Shown here piece after piece: positions 13,350-23,874 of a stretch of DNA of 64,000 nucleotides. The stretch is from contig OX381707.1 in NCBI GenBank assembly GCA_947462335.1, positions 81,430,610-81,494,609 on the forward strand, read 5' to 3'. This DNA comes from Harmothoe impar. Its lineage: Eukaryota > Annelida > Polychaeta > Phyllodocida > Polynoidae. The translations under genes were made by a program, and so were the position numbers. Numbering within the stretch: the first letter of the stretch is position 1; each line of letters starts with the position of its first letter. The notes under the pieces are model-generated. The model was not told the origin of the DNA and made no database searches. It saw nothing but the letters and a program-made list of their open reading frames with translations.

Positions 13350-16340
13350 ATTTGCGCTAACCACCACCCCTTATATTGGGTTGGGGAGGGAGACAAGGCC
13401 TTGAAAAGAAAAAAAGGCCCTAAACGAGGGAGAAAAGAGAGGATATAGGGCTGGGACAAAAGACCGGGCCTAGTGAGGGAGAAAAAAGAGGATATACAAT
13501 TGAGAGGAAAAACAAGGCCTAAACGAGGAAGAAAAAAGAGGATATACAGTTAGGAGAAAATCCGGGGTCTAAACGAGGGAGAAAAAAGAGGATATACGGT
13601 TGGGACAAAAGACAGGGCCTAAGCAAGGAAGAAAAAAGAGGATATACGGTTTGGAGAAAAAATTGGGCCTAAACAAGGGAGAAAAAAGAGGATATATGGT
13701 TAAGAGGAAAAACGGGCCTAAACGAGGGAGAAAAAAGAGGATATACGGTTGGGAGAAAAAACGGGCCTAAAACAGGGAGAAAAAAGAGGATATACGGTTG
13801 GGAGAAAAAACTGGGCCTAAACGAGGGATAAAAAAGAGGATATAAGGTTAGGATAAAAAACGGGCCTAAACGAGGGATAAAAAAGAGGATATAAGGTTAG
13901 GAGAAAAAACAGGGCCTAAAGGAGGGAGAAAAAAGAGGATATATGGTTGGGAGAAAAAACGGGCCTAAACAAGGGAGAAAAAAGAGGATTTAAGGTTAGG
14001 AGAAAAAACGGGCCTAAACAAGGGAGAAAAAAGAGGATATAAGGTTAGGAGAAAAAACAGGGCCTAAAGGAGGGAGAAAAAAGAGGATATACGGTTAGGA
14101 GAAAAAACGGGCCTAAACGAAGGAGAAAAAAGAGGATATACGGTTAGGAGAAAACAGGGGCCTAAACGAGGGAGAAAAAAGAGGATATAAGGTTAGGAGA
14201 AAAAACGGGGCCTAAAGGAGGGAGAAAAAAGAGGATATACGGTTAGGAGAAAAAACGGGCCTTAACGAAGGAGAAAAAAGAGGATATACGGTTAGGAGAA
14301 AAAACGGGCCTAAACAAGGGAGAAAAAAGAGGATATACAGTTAGGATAAAAAACGGGCCTAAACGATGGAGAAAAAAGAGGATATATGGTTAGGAGAAGA
14401 AACGGGCCTAAAGGAGGGAGAAAAAAAAGGATATACGGTTAGGATAAAAAAAGGGCCTAAACGAGGGAGAAAAAAGAGGATATAAGATTAGGAGAAAAAA
14501 CGGGGCCTAAAGGAGGGAGAAAAAAGAGGATATGCGGTTAGGAGAAAAAACGGGCCTAAACGAAGGAGAAAAAAGAGGATATACGGTTAGGAGAAAAAAC
14601 GGGCCTAAACGAGGGAGAAAAAAGAGGATATATGGTTAGGAGAAAAAACGGGCCTTAAACAGGGAGGAAAAAGAGGATATACGGTTAGGAGAAATTCCGG
14701 GGCCTAAAGGAGGGAGAAAAAAGAGGATATATACGGTTGGGACAAAAGACAGGGCCTAAGCAAGGAAGAAAAAAGAGGATATATGGTTAGGAGAAAACAG
14801 GAGCCTAAAGGAGGGAGAAAAAAGAGGATATAAGGTTAGGAGAAAAAACAGGGCCTAAAGGAGGGAGAAAAAAAGGGATATAAGGTTAGGAGAAAAAACG
14901 GGCCTAAAGGAGGGAGAAAAAAGAGGATATACGGTTAGGAGAAAAAACGGGCCTAAACAAGGGAGAAAAAAGAGGATATAAGGTTAAGAGAAAAAACAGG
15001 GCCTAAAGGAGGGAGAAAAAAGAGGATATACGGTTAGGAGAAAAAACGGGCCTAAACGAAGGAGAAAAAAGAGGATATACGGTTAGGAGAAAAAACGGGC
15101 CTAAACGAGGGAGAAAAAAGAGGATATAAGGTTAGGAGAAAAAACGGGGCCTAAAGGAGGGAGAAAAAAGGGGATATACGGTTAGGAGAAAAAACGGGCC
15201 TAAACGAAGGAGAAAAAAGAGGATATACGGTTAGGAGAAAAAACGGGCCTAAACAAGGGAGAAAAAAGAGGATATACGGTTAGGAGAAAAAACGGGCCTA
15301 AACAAGGGAGAAAAAAGAGGATATATGGTTAGGAGAAGAAACGGGCCTAAAGGAGGGAGAAAAAAAAGGATATACGGTTAGGATAAAAAAAGGGCCTAAA
15401 CGAGGGAGAAAAAAGAGGATATAAGGTTAGGAGAAAAAACGGGGCCTAAAGGAGGGAGAAAAAAGAGGATATACGGTTAGGAGAAAAAACGGGCCTAAAC
15501 GAAGGAGAAAAAAGAGGATATACGGTTAGGAGAAAAAACGGGCCTAAACGAGGGTGAAAAAAGAGGATATATGGTTAGGAGAAAAAACGGGCCTAAAACA
15601 GGGAGGAAAAAGAGGATATATACGGTTAGGAGAAATTCCGGGGCCTAAACGAGGGAGAAAAAAGAGGATATATACAGTTGGGACAAAAGACAGGGCCTAA
15701 GCAAGGAAGAAAAAAGAGGATATATGGTTAGGAGAAAACAGGAGCCTTAAGGAGGGAGAAAAAAGAGGATATAAGGTTAGGAGAAAAAACGGGCCTAAAG
15801 GAGGGAGAAAAAAAGGGATATAAGGTTAGGAGTAAAAACGGGCCTAAAGGAGGGAGAAAAAAGAGGATATACGGTTGGGACAAATGACAGGGCCTAAATG
15901 AGGGGGAAAAAAAGAGGATATAAGGTTGGAACAAATGACAGGGCCTAAAGAGAGGATATACAGATTGGAGAATAGACGGGGGCCTAGTGAGGGAGTAAAC
16001 CGAGGATATATGGTTGGAAGAGGAAGGGCCTAAAACAGGGAAAAAAGAGGATATACAATTGGGATAAAAGAGGGGCCTTATAGAGGAAGAAAATAAAGGG
16101 TATACAGTTGGGAGAAAAAACAGGGAGAAAGACAAGGTTTGATAGAGAGAGAAAAAAGAGAATATTCAATTTGGGGGAAAGACAGGCTCTAAAAGAGGGA
16201 GAACATAGAAGATAATTGGTAGGAAGAAAGAAAGGGCCCAATGAGTCTGACAAAAGATAGGGCCTGAACGCAGGGGAGAAAAGAAAGGTTATATAGGTGT
16301 GGGCAGGGAGACAGGACCTAAAGGAAAGAGAAGAGAGAGG
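13350..16340. repeat. Minisatellite, about 49-50 bp per unit, near 60 copies
   Basis: The unit reads approximately gggcctaaacgagggag, aaaaaagaggatatacgg, ttaggagaaaaaac. It covers about 3 kb with mainly point differences and small indels. Long reverse-strand reading frames across it translate to Phe/Leu/Ser/Pro-rich repeats and are a product of the composition. The same family occurs at 50190-50390 (opposite strand) and 61600-63310. Confidence 0.95.
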
Positions 16341-16344
16341 ATAT

Positions 16345-16640
16345 ACGCTGAGGGCATATTATACCAAAATTTCCGGACCTTCAGAGACTCTTTTGAATTC
16401 AAGTTCCAATGTCCCTTTGAAATTTGCCCGAGCTCTTAGCCATTGAACATGCCAATAGCAGAGACATGTTGTTAAAATACCATGGACTGATATCCCTTGC
16501 ATTTGGAATATAATTTTCCAATCAGTAGTATGAAAATTTTCATATCATATGGACGACACACCAAAAACGTCATTTTTCCACACCTGCTAATACCAGAGAC
16601 CTGTTGTTGAATTACCATGGACTAATATATGGTCAATGGC
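16345..16640 (-). repeat. Inverted piece of the ~207-bp satellite
   Basis: On the reverse strand this contains the phrases gaacttgaattcaa, ggtccggaaattt and agtccatggtatttt, which match the units at 48545-50180. The order (49-bp minisatellite next to this satellite) is the mirror image of 48545-50390, so both places hold one composite repeat in opposite orientations. Confidence 0.85.
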
Positions 16641-16654
16641 CTAGAGTGGTAGAA

Positions 16655-16960
16655 TATTTTGCCCCCCCCCCCCCCCCCTGCGTGAATAACTTTTTTTTAC
16701 TAGCTTGCTTAGTACTGGTTCCTGCCTTCTAACACATATTATGCAATGTACATCAATGACAACACCAACAACAGTCAACAGCCCCCCCCCCCCCCCCCTT
16801 CACCCCAACATATATATAGGCTAGCCTACACAGCCCCCCCCCCCCCCACACACACACGCGCGCGGAAAGTGGAAAGCGGAAAGCCACGAAGCCCCCAAGC
16901 TAGTAAAAAATGGGACCCCCCCCCCGGGCCCCCACCCCCTCACACACCACCCACACCCAC
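16655..16960. repeat. Poly-C tracts
   Basis: Runs of roughly 9 to 18 C bases lie near 16663, 16782, 16834 and 16916, separated by CA-rich sequence. On the opposite strand they form poly-G tracts that could fold into quadruplexes. The 143-residue reading frame across them is Pro-rich low complexity and is not called as a gene. Confidence 0.8.
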
Positions 16961-17470
16961 ATACACAAACATGATAAACACAATACACATCAATGACAAC
17001 AAGTGCCACACAGAACCTAGATCTGTCTCTATGTTGTCACACACGCAGTGTAGCCTCTACAATACACAACAGGTACGACTCACCTTGTTGAGCTGGTGCA
17101 CAGTGGTCAACAGCCAGGATCTTTCTGCTGGAAGCAAGATCCAATGTTTTGATTTTCCCTCTCAATTGAAGCAGTGAATGCCACAAAGTTGAAACATTGA
17201 TATTTATTAAAAGACACTATATGAAACATCCTCTCCATCTCTGTAATTCTTATTGGTCATTTCTGGGTGGAGTAACCATGAAATGTATATTTTATACAGT
17301 ACCCTATTTGACTTTGTACCAGTCCCCCTGCTTAGAACCAATGAATGACTGCCCTGTATTTAATCCTGGCCTTTAGACCATACCACAAACCACACACAAT
17401 GCCCGCCCTACCAAGCAACCCAACTCATTCAATATCCTATATTCCTAGTCACACCACATCTCTCAATAAG

Positions 17471-17663
17471 CTTTGCTTCTGGCCCTGGCTTCCCTAGGCC
17501 GCCACCTGGGGTCAGCACAGGGCACCAGTGTTGTGCCTCTTTCTGGAGAGGGAATCCCTCACACCAAAGGGAACTCCCCACTGCAGAAGCCACAAGACAA
17601 CAATAACTCAGTCCAACTTTTCAACATTTCTGCTTCACACCACTCATCCTTGTTCCTTACCAA
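17471..17663 (+). CDS. Candidate exon upstream of the endonuclease-domain exon
   Basis: An open frame of 64 codons without ATG (LLALASLGRHLGSAQG at its start) ends at a strong splice donor, caa|gtaagta. Upstream is an AG at 17469-17470 after a short pyrimidine stretch. Its exit phase (2) fits an acceptor at 18484 that leads into the endonuclease frame, but not the better acceptor at 18524. I recognise no domain. It may be a real exon of the same transcript or chance. Confidence 0.22.
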
Positions 17664-18288
17664 GTAAGTACCAGCCTTTCTTCTAGCAATGAAGGTCGAC
17701 ACCAAGCCAAAATATAGCTCAGAAATCAACAGTTACTGTATTGATCGGCGTTTCGTCATCGTCGGTCTGATCGGGTCCATTTTTGGGCTGCCGCCTCCCC
17801 GCGTCGAGACCCCGGCGCTCTGTGAGTTTCAGCCCCCTATCTCGATTCCGTCCTGGTCAAACCACACTGCAAAGTTCATATTCCACAATCATAAACCTGG
17901 TAGGAGGAAGGGAGGGGGGGAGGAGGGGAGGAGGATGGGAGGATCCAAGATACAGGCCCTTTAAATTTTAATAATTTAAATTTTAATAATTTTAAAAAGT
18001 CACTAAAGGCATGATCTTCTTTCAGGCAACCTGGCATCACTACAAAACATGGCACAGCAGGTTAGTGAGCTGTTCATTCCTTCAACTGTGAATGTTTCAC
18101 CTTCACCTTCTACTTCATATGCCATGTAGAGAATATAGAACATCCAACATGTACCAGGGTTATGCAAAAATTGCAAATAATAGTCACAATGAGTCTCAGC
18201 CCAAAACCCACATGATTTCTGTTTTATGGCCAGTGCAAGAGATTCTTTTTAAGAACAAATTAACATTGGCTTATGTGCTAAGTTCACT
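17664..18288. other. Possible intron or intergenic DNA
   Basis: A GC-rich patch lies at 17740-17830. A possible 35-bp exon at 18026-18060 is bounded by ttctttcag and gttagt, but its phase fits neither acceptor of the downstream exon. Nothing here can be assigned firmly. Confidence 0.3.
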
Positions 18289-18486
18289 AGTTTGTTTCAG
18301 GTTACCCGACTGACCCTATCAAAAATGCAATTTTGAAGAAGTTTCCTTATTTCTAGCCTTTTTTTGGGTCAATTTTTGGGTCTTCGGAGAGGGTAGTACT
18401 TTCATGTTTAAAAAAAAATAAAAATCCGACCTTACATTTTCATGCCATGTTACCTGAAACAAACCTCTTTCTTTTTTGGCCCAGGC
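18289..18486. mobile_element. Short foldback element of the 'caggttacc' family
   Basis: The left end reads tttgtttcaggttaccc and the right end gttacctgaaacaaacc, which are inverted copies of each other. The interior is T-rich. Related elements lie at 24460-24740 and 28411-28672. The right end contributes a ggcccag acceptor-like motif just before the endonuclease-domain exon. Confidence 0.7.
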
Positions 18487-18524
18487 ATTATGGTTTTAGC
18501 ACTGCTGGTACTCATTCTTTTCAG

Positions 18525-18872
18525 GGAGACTTCTGGCGTGCCTCAGAGTTACAAAGGATTTATGCGAGGTGTATGGCACAAGGGGGATGCTTTATGTGGG
18601 GAGGGGGCCGATCAGGGAAATATGGTCGCATTAGGCTAAAACTACCCCACCAAGAATCAAAATCTCATTATGCACACAGATTGGTGTACCAGCTCTATAT
18701 GGGAAACTACCAGCTGCCTACCAGTCTTGAAGTCTCCCATCTTTGTGGCAAGACCCTTTGTGTCAACCCCCAGCACCTGGTCCTTGAGACCCCCGCCACA
18801 AACGGGTCCCGCACCTACTGCCATAACCAGGGCCAATGCCAAGGCGACCATCACCCCTACTGTGTTTTTTAA
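18525..18872 (+). CDS. Zinc-binding His-Me/HNH-type endonuclease domain exon
   Basis: The exon starts after a good acceptor (ctcattcttttcag) and reads 115 codons to TAA. The end is rich in ordered Cys and His: HRLVYQLYMGN, then EVSHLCGKTLCVNPQHLVLE, then an Asn, TYC, GQC, DHH and PYC. This layout matches the zinc-binding loop known from I-PpoI-type His-Cys box homing endonucleases (the zf-His_Me_endon family): SH-L-C, L-C-NP-HL and N-xx-R-xx-C. The invariant His and Asn positions and all paired Cys appear present, so the fold may be intact. Only this exon is firmly seen. The upstream part of the protein, start codon and partner domains are unknown. In animals such domains turn up in mobile-element proteins or as domesticated single genes, and the sequence does not decide between these. 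Confidence 0.7.
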   Translation, partial: GDFWRASELQRIYARCMAQGGCFMWGGGRSGKYGRIRLKLPHQESKSHYAHRLVYQLYMGNYQLPTSLEVSHLCGKTLCVNPQHLVLETPATNGSRTYCHNQGQCQGDHHPYCVF

Positions 18873-19282
18873 AGGTGACAAGACCATGAAAGACAGTTGA
18901 TACCCAGCTGAATAGGGCGAGCTTGTGCAAGTCTAGGGCATACTCAAGCCAATGCTATTTATTGGATGGCCTTGGGTATGTGTTAGGCTGGCACAACCTA
19001 GCATTAATATGCTGGGTAGTTGTATGGGTTAGAATGCATGCGTGTTAAATTATCATATGTTGTACTTTTCATGTTTGTTTCAAGGTTGTTCCATGCAAGC
19101 TATCAATTATTTAACAATTTGGATTTAAGTTTTGAACTAGTTAGGATTCATAAAACTTGGGAGAAGTCACTATTTGATTTTCGAAACTTTCCAAAAAATG
19201 TTGGTAAAAGAATCCTATAAAGTAGCACCTCGGGACATTGATAGTATTTGCCCATCAAAGGCCCCAGTCAAGTAAAAGCTGG
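18873..19282. other. Intergenic, nothing recognised
   Basis: No conserved frame, repeat or RNA gene was seen. The small forward frame at 19020-19220 has no supporting features. Confidence 0.5.
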
Positions 19283-19912
19283 TGTTGAGGTGCTGCCGGT
19301 CCTGTACCGGGGGAGGACGGTGGTCGGTGTGCTGCTGGTCCTGTACCGGGGGAGGACGGTGGTCGGTGTGCTGCTGGTCCTGTACCGGGGGAGGACGGTG
19401 GTCGGTGTGCTGCTGGTCCTGTACCAGGGGAGGACGGTGGTCGGTGTGCTGCTGGTCCTGTACCAGGGGAGGACGGTGGTCTGTGTGCTGCTGGTCCTGT
19501 ACCAGGGGAGGACGGTGGTCGGTGTGCTGCCGGTCCTGTACAGGGGGAGGATGGTGGTCGGTGTGCTGCTGGTCCTGTACCGGGGGGGGACGGTGGTCGG
19601 TGTGCTGCTGGTCCTGTACCGGGGGAGGACGGTGGTCGGTGTGCTGCCGGTCCTGTACCAGGGGAGGACGGTGGTCTGTGTGCTGCTGGTCCTGTACAGG
19701 GGGGGGACAGTGGTCCGTGTGCTGCTGGTCCTGTACCGCGGGAGGACGGTGGTTGGTGTGCTGCTGGTCCTGTACCGGGGGAGGACGGTGGTTGGTGTGC
19801 TGCTGGTCCTGTACCAGGGGAGGACGGTGGTCGGTGTGCTGCCGGTCCTGTACTGGGGGAGGACGGTGGTCTGTGTGCTGCTGGTCCTGTACTGGGGGAG
19901 GACGGTGGTCTG
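19283..19912 (+). repeat. 39-bp minisatellite, about 16 copies
   Basis: The unit ggtcggtgtgctgctggtcc followed by tgtaccgggggaggacggt is repeated with few changes. Since 39 is a multiple of three, several frames stay open and give 13-residue repeats (VGVLLVLYRGRTV in one frame). The 338- and 312-residue frames here are a consequence of the repeat. Confidence 0.95.
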
Positions 19913-20180
19913 TTTGCCCTCCCTTACTTTGTCTGCCCTCCCCTACTCTGTCTGCCCTCCCCTTCTCTGTCTGCCCTCCATTACTCTCTCTGCCCTCCCC
20001 TACTCTGTCTGCCCTCCATTACTCTGTCTGCCCTCCCCTACTCTGTCTGCCCTCCATTACTCTGTCTGCCCTCCCCTACTCTATCTGCCCTCCCCTACTC
20101 TGTCTGCCCTCCCCTACTCTGTCTGCCCTCCCCTACTCTCTCTGCCCTCCCCTACTCTCTCTGCCCCCCCCTACTCTTTC
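19913..20180 (+). repeat. 19-bp minisatellite (ctctgtctgccctccccta)
   Basis: About 14 units of ctctgtctgccctccccta follow the 39-bp array directly. The reverse complement of this array, longer, is at 40283-40996. Confidence 0.95.
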
Positions 20181-20265
20181 CAATATTTTCATACACTATT
20201 CCCCTCCCAATTATTTATGAAACTAATATACAATGACTTATCTCAATTTACATTATTGTTTTAGG
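20181..20265. repeat. Flank shared in inverted form with 40196-40282
   Basis: The sequence containing ccctcccaattatttatgaa and catacactattc reappears as its reverse complement at 40196-40282, again next to the 19-bp minisatellite. Array and flank therefore moved or were duplicated together. Confidence 0.8.
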
Positions 20266-20650
20266 GCTAAAATGCGACTACGGCCGCCGTTCGCGGGTTT
20301 ACTATGGGCGCCGGGTGGCGGAACAGGTGTCCTGGGGGTGCAGGGCGGCGTGGCGGTTCTGGGGGTTCTCGCGGAATCGAAATCGGACCACTTTTGGCCG
20401 AGCCAGAATTTTTTTAGTGTGTTTTAGGCCAAGTATGCGACTACTGGCGCCGTTCGTGGGTTTACTATGGGCGCCAGGTAGCGGAACAGGTGTCCGGAGG
20501 GTGCAGGGCGGCGTGGCGGTTCTGGCGGTTCTCGCGGAATCGAAATCGGACCACTTTTGGCCGAGCTAGACAATTTTAAGTGGTTTTTAGGCCTAAAATG
20601 CGACTACGGGTGCCGCCAGCGGGTTTACTATGGGCGCTGGGGGGCAGGAC
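20266..20650. repeat. GC-rich tandem repeat, about 163 bp, three copies
   Basis: The phrase atgcgactac followed by gggtttactatgggcgc and ggtgtcc recurs near 20273, 20438 and 20598; tcgcggaatcgaaatcgg ends the first two units. The third unit is partial and runs into different sequence. Confidence 0.85.
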
Positions 20651-20659
20651 AGGTGTCCA

Positions 20660-21540
20660 GGGGGTGCGGGACTGACTTTGTGCACTGTTTTGGTTGCTTC
20701 CGGACGGCAACGTGCTCGGCCCTTTGAGATGGGGCACTGTAAATCATAGCTAGCCAGGACACGTTTTGGCTGCCAGGGAAATGATACTCTTAAAATGATG
20801 AGATGGTGCATCCTGGTCCGACCCCCGTCGGACGTATGCGTCGGCGTGCGTACTGGTCTGACCCACCTCTAATGCCGCCCTCAGAATCCCCCCCTCAAAT
20901 GCCCCCCTCAGAATCTCCCCCTCAAATGCCCCCCTCAGAATGTCACCCCGTCGAATGTCACCCCATCGAATGTCACCCCGTCAAATGTCACCCTGTCATA
21001 TGTCATCCCATCAAATGTCACCCCGTCAAATGTCACCCCGTCATATGTCACCCGTCAAAACTCACCCCGTCAAATGTCACCCCGTCAAATGTCACCCCGT
21101 CATATGTCACCCGTCAAATGTCACCCCATCATATGTCACCCCGTCATATGTCACCCCCTCAAATGCCCCCCACAGAATCTCCCCCAATCAAAGGCAAACA
21201 CCCCCCCCCCACTCCACAACTTCAGGATAATACAGAAAAACTAAAAATACTCTTAAAATGATGAGATGGTGCGTCCTGGTCCGAACCCCACCGGACACGT
21301 GCGTCAATGTGCGTCCTTGTCCGGTCCCCACCCCACCCCTTCAAGTCGCCTATGCAGAATGCCCCCCCTCCCCCCGCTTCACACTTTCAGGATTCCCTGA
21401 CTCCCACGGGACGTATGCAAGTAACCTATTCAGAATGCATACCCCCCCCCCCCCCCACTCCACACTTTCTGGATGATATGGAAACGTAAAATACTCTTAA
21501 AATGATATTATTTCCCCCATTAAAATGCCAACCCCCACCC
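20660..21540. repeat. Diverged duplication containing a 15-bp minisatellite
   Basis: The phrase actcttaaaatgatgagatg followed by gtgcrtcctggtccga occurs at about 20789 and 21249. Between them, 20935-21165 is a minisatellite of the 15-mer tcaccccgtcaaatg and variants. The translated frames are Met/Ser/Pro/His repeats and not genes. Confidence 0.8.
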
Positions 21541-21664
21541 CACTCCTAACTTACAGGATGACGATACAGAAAACCCTGGGTGTGGCTGGACCATTGGTCG
21601 TGTTGTCCACTTTCGCACCAGCGTGATGATGCTCATGATCAGGATCATGATATCATTGTATTGA

Positions 21665-21735
21665 CCAAGCCGGGATTCGAACCCGAATACCACACACATT
21701 GCTTTCTGTACCACCTGTTTAACCACCTGTTTCCA
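21665..21735 (-). mobile_element. tRNA-like sequence, probable SINE head
   Basis: On the reverse strand, ggtggttaaacaggtgg resembles a Pol III A box and GGTTCGAATCC at 21683-21673 is a perfect B box. I could not fold a convincing acceptor stem or anticodon arm, so this is a tRNA-derived SINE or a tRNA pseudogene, not a functional tRNA. Confidence 0.5.
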
Positions 21736-21899
21736 TGAAGCTAGCTAGCCCTATGACTGACCCCCATGCTATCCCTGCTCTCCTTCACCACCCCTCGTGA
21801 CCTGTATGACACCTGACATTCCTACCTACCTGTGCAGCTCGCTCCGTAGCGGTCGGCTCCTCCTCGTTCGTAGCTCAATGTCTTGTGCTCTGCAAAATA

Positions 21900-22580
21900 A
21901 AAAGGGAACTGATGGTTAAATACAATGCAATGCAAATGCAAAGGTCCGCATGACGCCGGCTAGAACCCTGCTGCCGACCCGCGGGAGGAGCAAAAAACGC
22001 GCCTGCCCGCCGCCCGGGATGGACTTCCCGAGGCACGTGGCACGCGTCGGGCGTCGGGGAAGGCAGACGCGGGTGTCCACCGCCGCATTCGGGACAAACT
22101 CCTACCGGCGAGATCGCGCATCTTTTAGCTTTTCCGTTTTTTCTCATGGAAGGAGTGGAGCAAAAATCTCGACTCTCAGGGACAAAAATGTAGACCCCGC
22201 CGTGCTCTATCCGTAGAAAAAAAAACGGTGCAGATCGGCCTGTGAACAAGCTTTCTAGAGCTCCGAGAGCGTTTGGAGCTCAACGCTCTAACCGCTGGGC
22301 GCACACATGGCTGCCAGTGTCCAACATGACCGGCACGGGTTGTAGAATTGCATGCCCCAATCCCCGAGTCGATCCGATCGTAAACAGCGGCGCAATTCGA
22401 TGAAACGTGTCTGATATGAGCCTCATATAAGGATTACTTTGGGCCTGTTATAAGGCTTGCGGTGTGCCAGGTGCGGCGCGCTGGTTTCTAGCCCCGACAT
22501 TCAGAAGTGCCGACTTTTCCAACGAGAATTGACTGTCCCACGGCCTCCCGGGAGGCTCTCGGAGCAGTGTTTCGGTCGGA
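21900..22580. other. GC-rich stretch, no gene recognised
   Basis: 21940-22210 is rich in CpG. A reverse-strand frame of 124 codons crosses it but shows no known motif. The A-box-like string gcggttagagcg on the reverse strand near 22290 has no B box at the right distance. This could be a CpG-rich promoter region or another repeat. Confidence 0.35.
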
Positions 22581-22589
22581 AACGAAGCA

Positions 22590-23480
22590 CCCAAAAAACG
22601 CTTGAATGCATCTCGTCGGGGGAAAGCTTGATCCGACAGCCCTGTTGAGCAGATGTGCTGAAAGGTCTTTGAATGTAGATGCAAATTCAGCTTTTACTTG
22701 TCCCGATCCGTCGACATTTGACCGTTTGGTGGCTTCCGACGTGACGAAAAGGCCACCCGGACCGAGCTCCTTGAGGCTCGGACCATAGAACCGTCGGCCG
22801 AAACAGGCCCCCGGTCAAAGAATTTTCCGGATTTACTGCTCACGATGGTCCCCTGGAGTGCGTAGATGGACACCGGTGTTGAGAAACGCATTCTCAGCCG
22901 CAATTTCCGTTCCGCGACTTCGAGAAGTTGTCCCGCAAGCCTGCCCGGGCCTTGAATCTGGCAGAAATGGGGCGTCTGAAAACGCTTGAATGCATTTTTT
23001 GGGGAGAAAGCTTGCTCTGACAGCCTTTTCAAGCAGATGTGCTGAAAGGTCTTGACTTGTAGATACTAATTCCACCTTTAAATGTCCCGATCCGTCGAGA
23101 TTTGACCGTTCGGAGGCTTCCGACCTGACGAAATGGCCACCCGGACTGAGCCAGGGACTTGAATCTGGCAGAAACGGGGCGTCTGAAAACGCTTGAATGC
23201 ACTTTTCATTGGGAAAGCTTGCTCTGACAGCCTTTTCAAAGACATGTGCTGAAAGGTCTTGACTTGTAGATTTCCACAAGCCTGTCAGAGGCTTGGATCT
23301 GGCAGAAATGAGGTCTCTGAAAACACTAGAATGCACTTTTTTGGGGGAAAGCTTGCTCTGACAGCCCTTTCAAGGACATGTGCTGAAAGGTCTTGACTTG
23401 TAGATACTAATTCCACCTTTAAACGTTCAGATCCTTCGAGATTTCATTATTTTATGGCATTAAAGGGAAAAAAAGTCGGG
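22590..23480. repeat. GC-rich diverged repeat, three to four copies
   Basis: The block aaaacgcttgaatgca, gaaagcttgctctgacagcc, gtgctgaaaggtctt recurs near 22595, 22978, 23185 and 23318 with distances of about 383, 207 and 133 bp. The units also share cgatccgtcgagatttgacc. The frames on either strand are interrupted and I see no protein. Confidence 0.8.
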
Positions 23481-23817
23481 GCTTTTTGAGGCTCAGGGCC
23501 CGGAACCTTCCGAGATCTGAGAAATGGAGAGAAAAAAAAAATTTCCCGGTTTACCCATACCCGAAAGTTCCCGAAAGTTCAATGACGCGAATTGCAGCTG
23601 AGAAACGCATTCTTTACCGGAATTCGCGTCAATGAATGTTCCGCGACTTTTCGAAGTGCCCGAACAAGAAAAATTTTCGGCCGGAAACTCCAAATCTGCG
23701 TGATGCTTTTTGCTTTTTCCCACTTTTACGCGTTTTTGGCTGGTTCCGTCCATCAAAGTGTGGTTTGCTCAGTGTCACCTGCCTGATTGATTGATTGATC
23801 GGATTGGAATGTTTTTA
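23481..23817. other. Unassigned sequence
   Basis: Contains a short inverted motif around 23590-23660 (gaattgcag and ggaattcgcgtcaatg) but no gene. Confidence 0.3.
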
Positions 23818-23874
23818 GGAATAACTCAGTACCAGGTAAGTCATCTAGACTCATCTAGAACCACATCTAAATCA
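23818..23874 (+). repeat. 57-bp exact match to 42020-42076
   Basis: The sequence beginning aggaataactcagtaccagg and continuing taagtcatctagactcatct is identical in both places. The copy here is the unfilled version of a site that carries an insertion at 42078. It contains a consensus splice donor (ccag|gtaagtc). Confidence 0.9.

Noticed and set aside
15728..16253. Reverse frames of 135 and 89 codons (Phe/Leu/Ser/Pro)
   Set aside because: Translation of the 49-bp minisatellite.
16746..17177. Forward frame of 143 codons
   Set aside because: Pro/Thr-rich low complexity over poly-C and CA tracts, without a motif.
18026..18060. 35-bp exon between the candidate exon and the nuclease exon
   Set aside because: Good splice sites, but its exit phase fits neither acceptor of the nuclease exon.
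19248..20264. Forward frames of 338 and 312 codons
   Set aside because: They are translations of the 39-bp and 19-bp minisatellites. Periods of 39 and 57 (3 x 19) keep several frames open at once, and no unique protein sequence is present.
20803..21261. Forward frames of 152 and 96 codons with CHPxx and MSPRx repeats
   Set aside because: The 15-bp minisatellite read in different phases.
21875..22249. Reverse frame of 124 codons in GC-rich DNA
   Set aside because: No recognisable motif, and open frames are expected in GC-rich sequence.
22250..22320. Reverse-strand tRNA-like A box (gcggttagagcg)
   Set aside because: No B box at a suitable distance.
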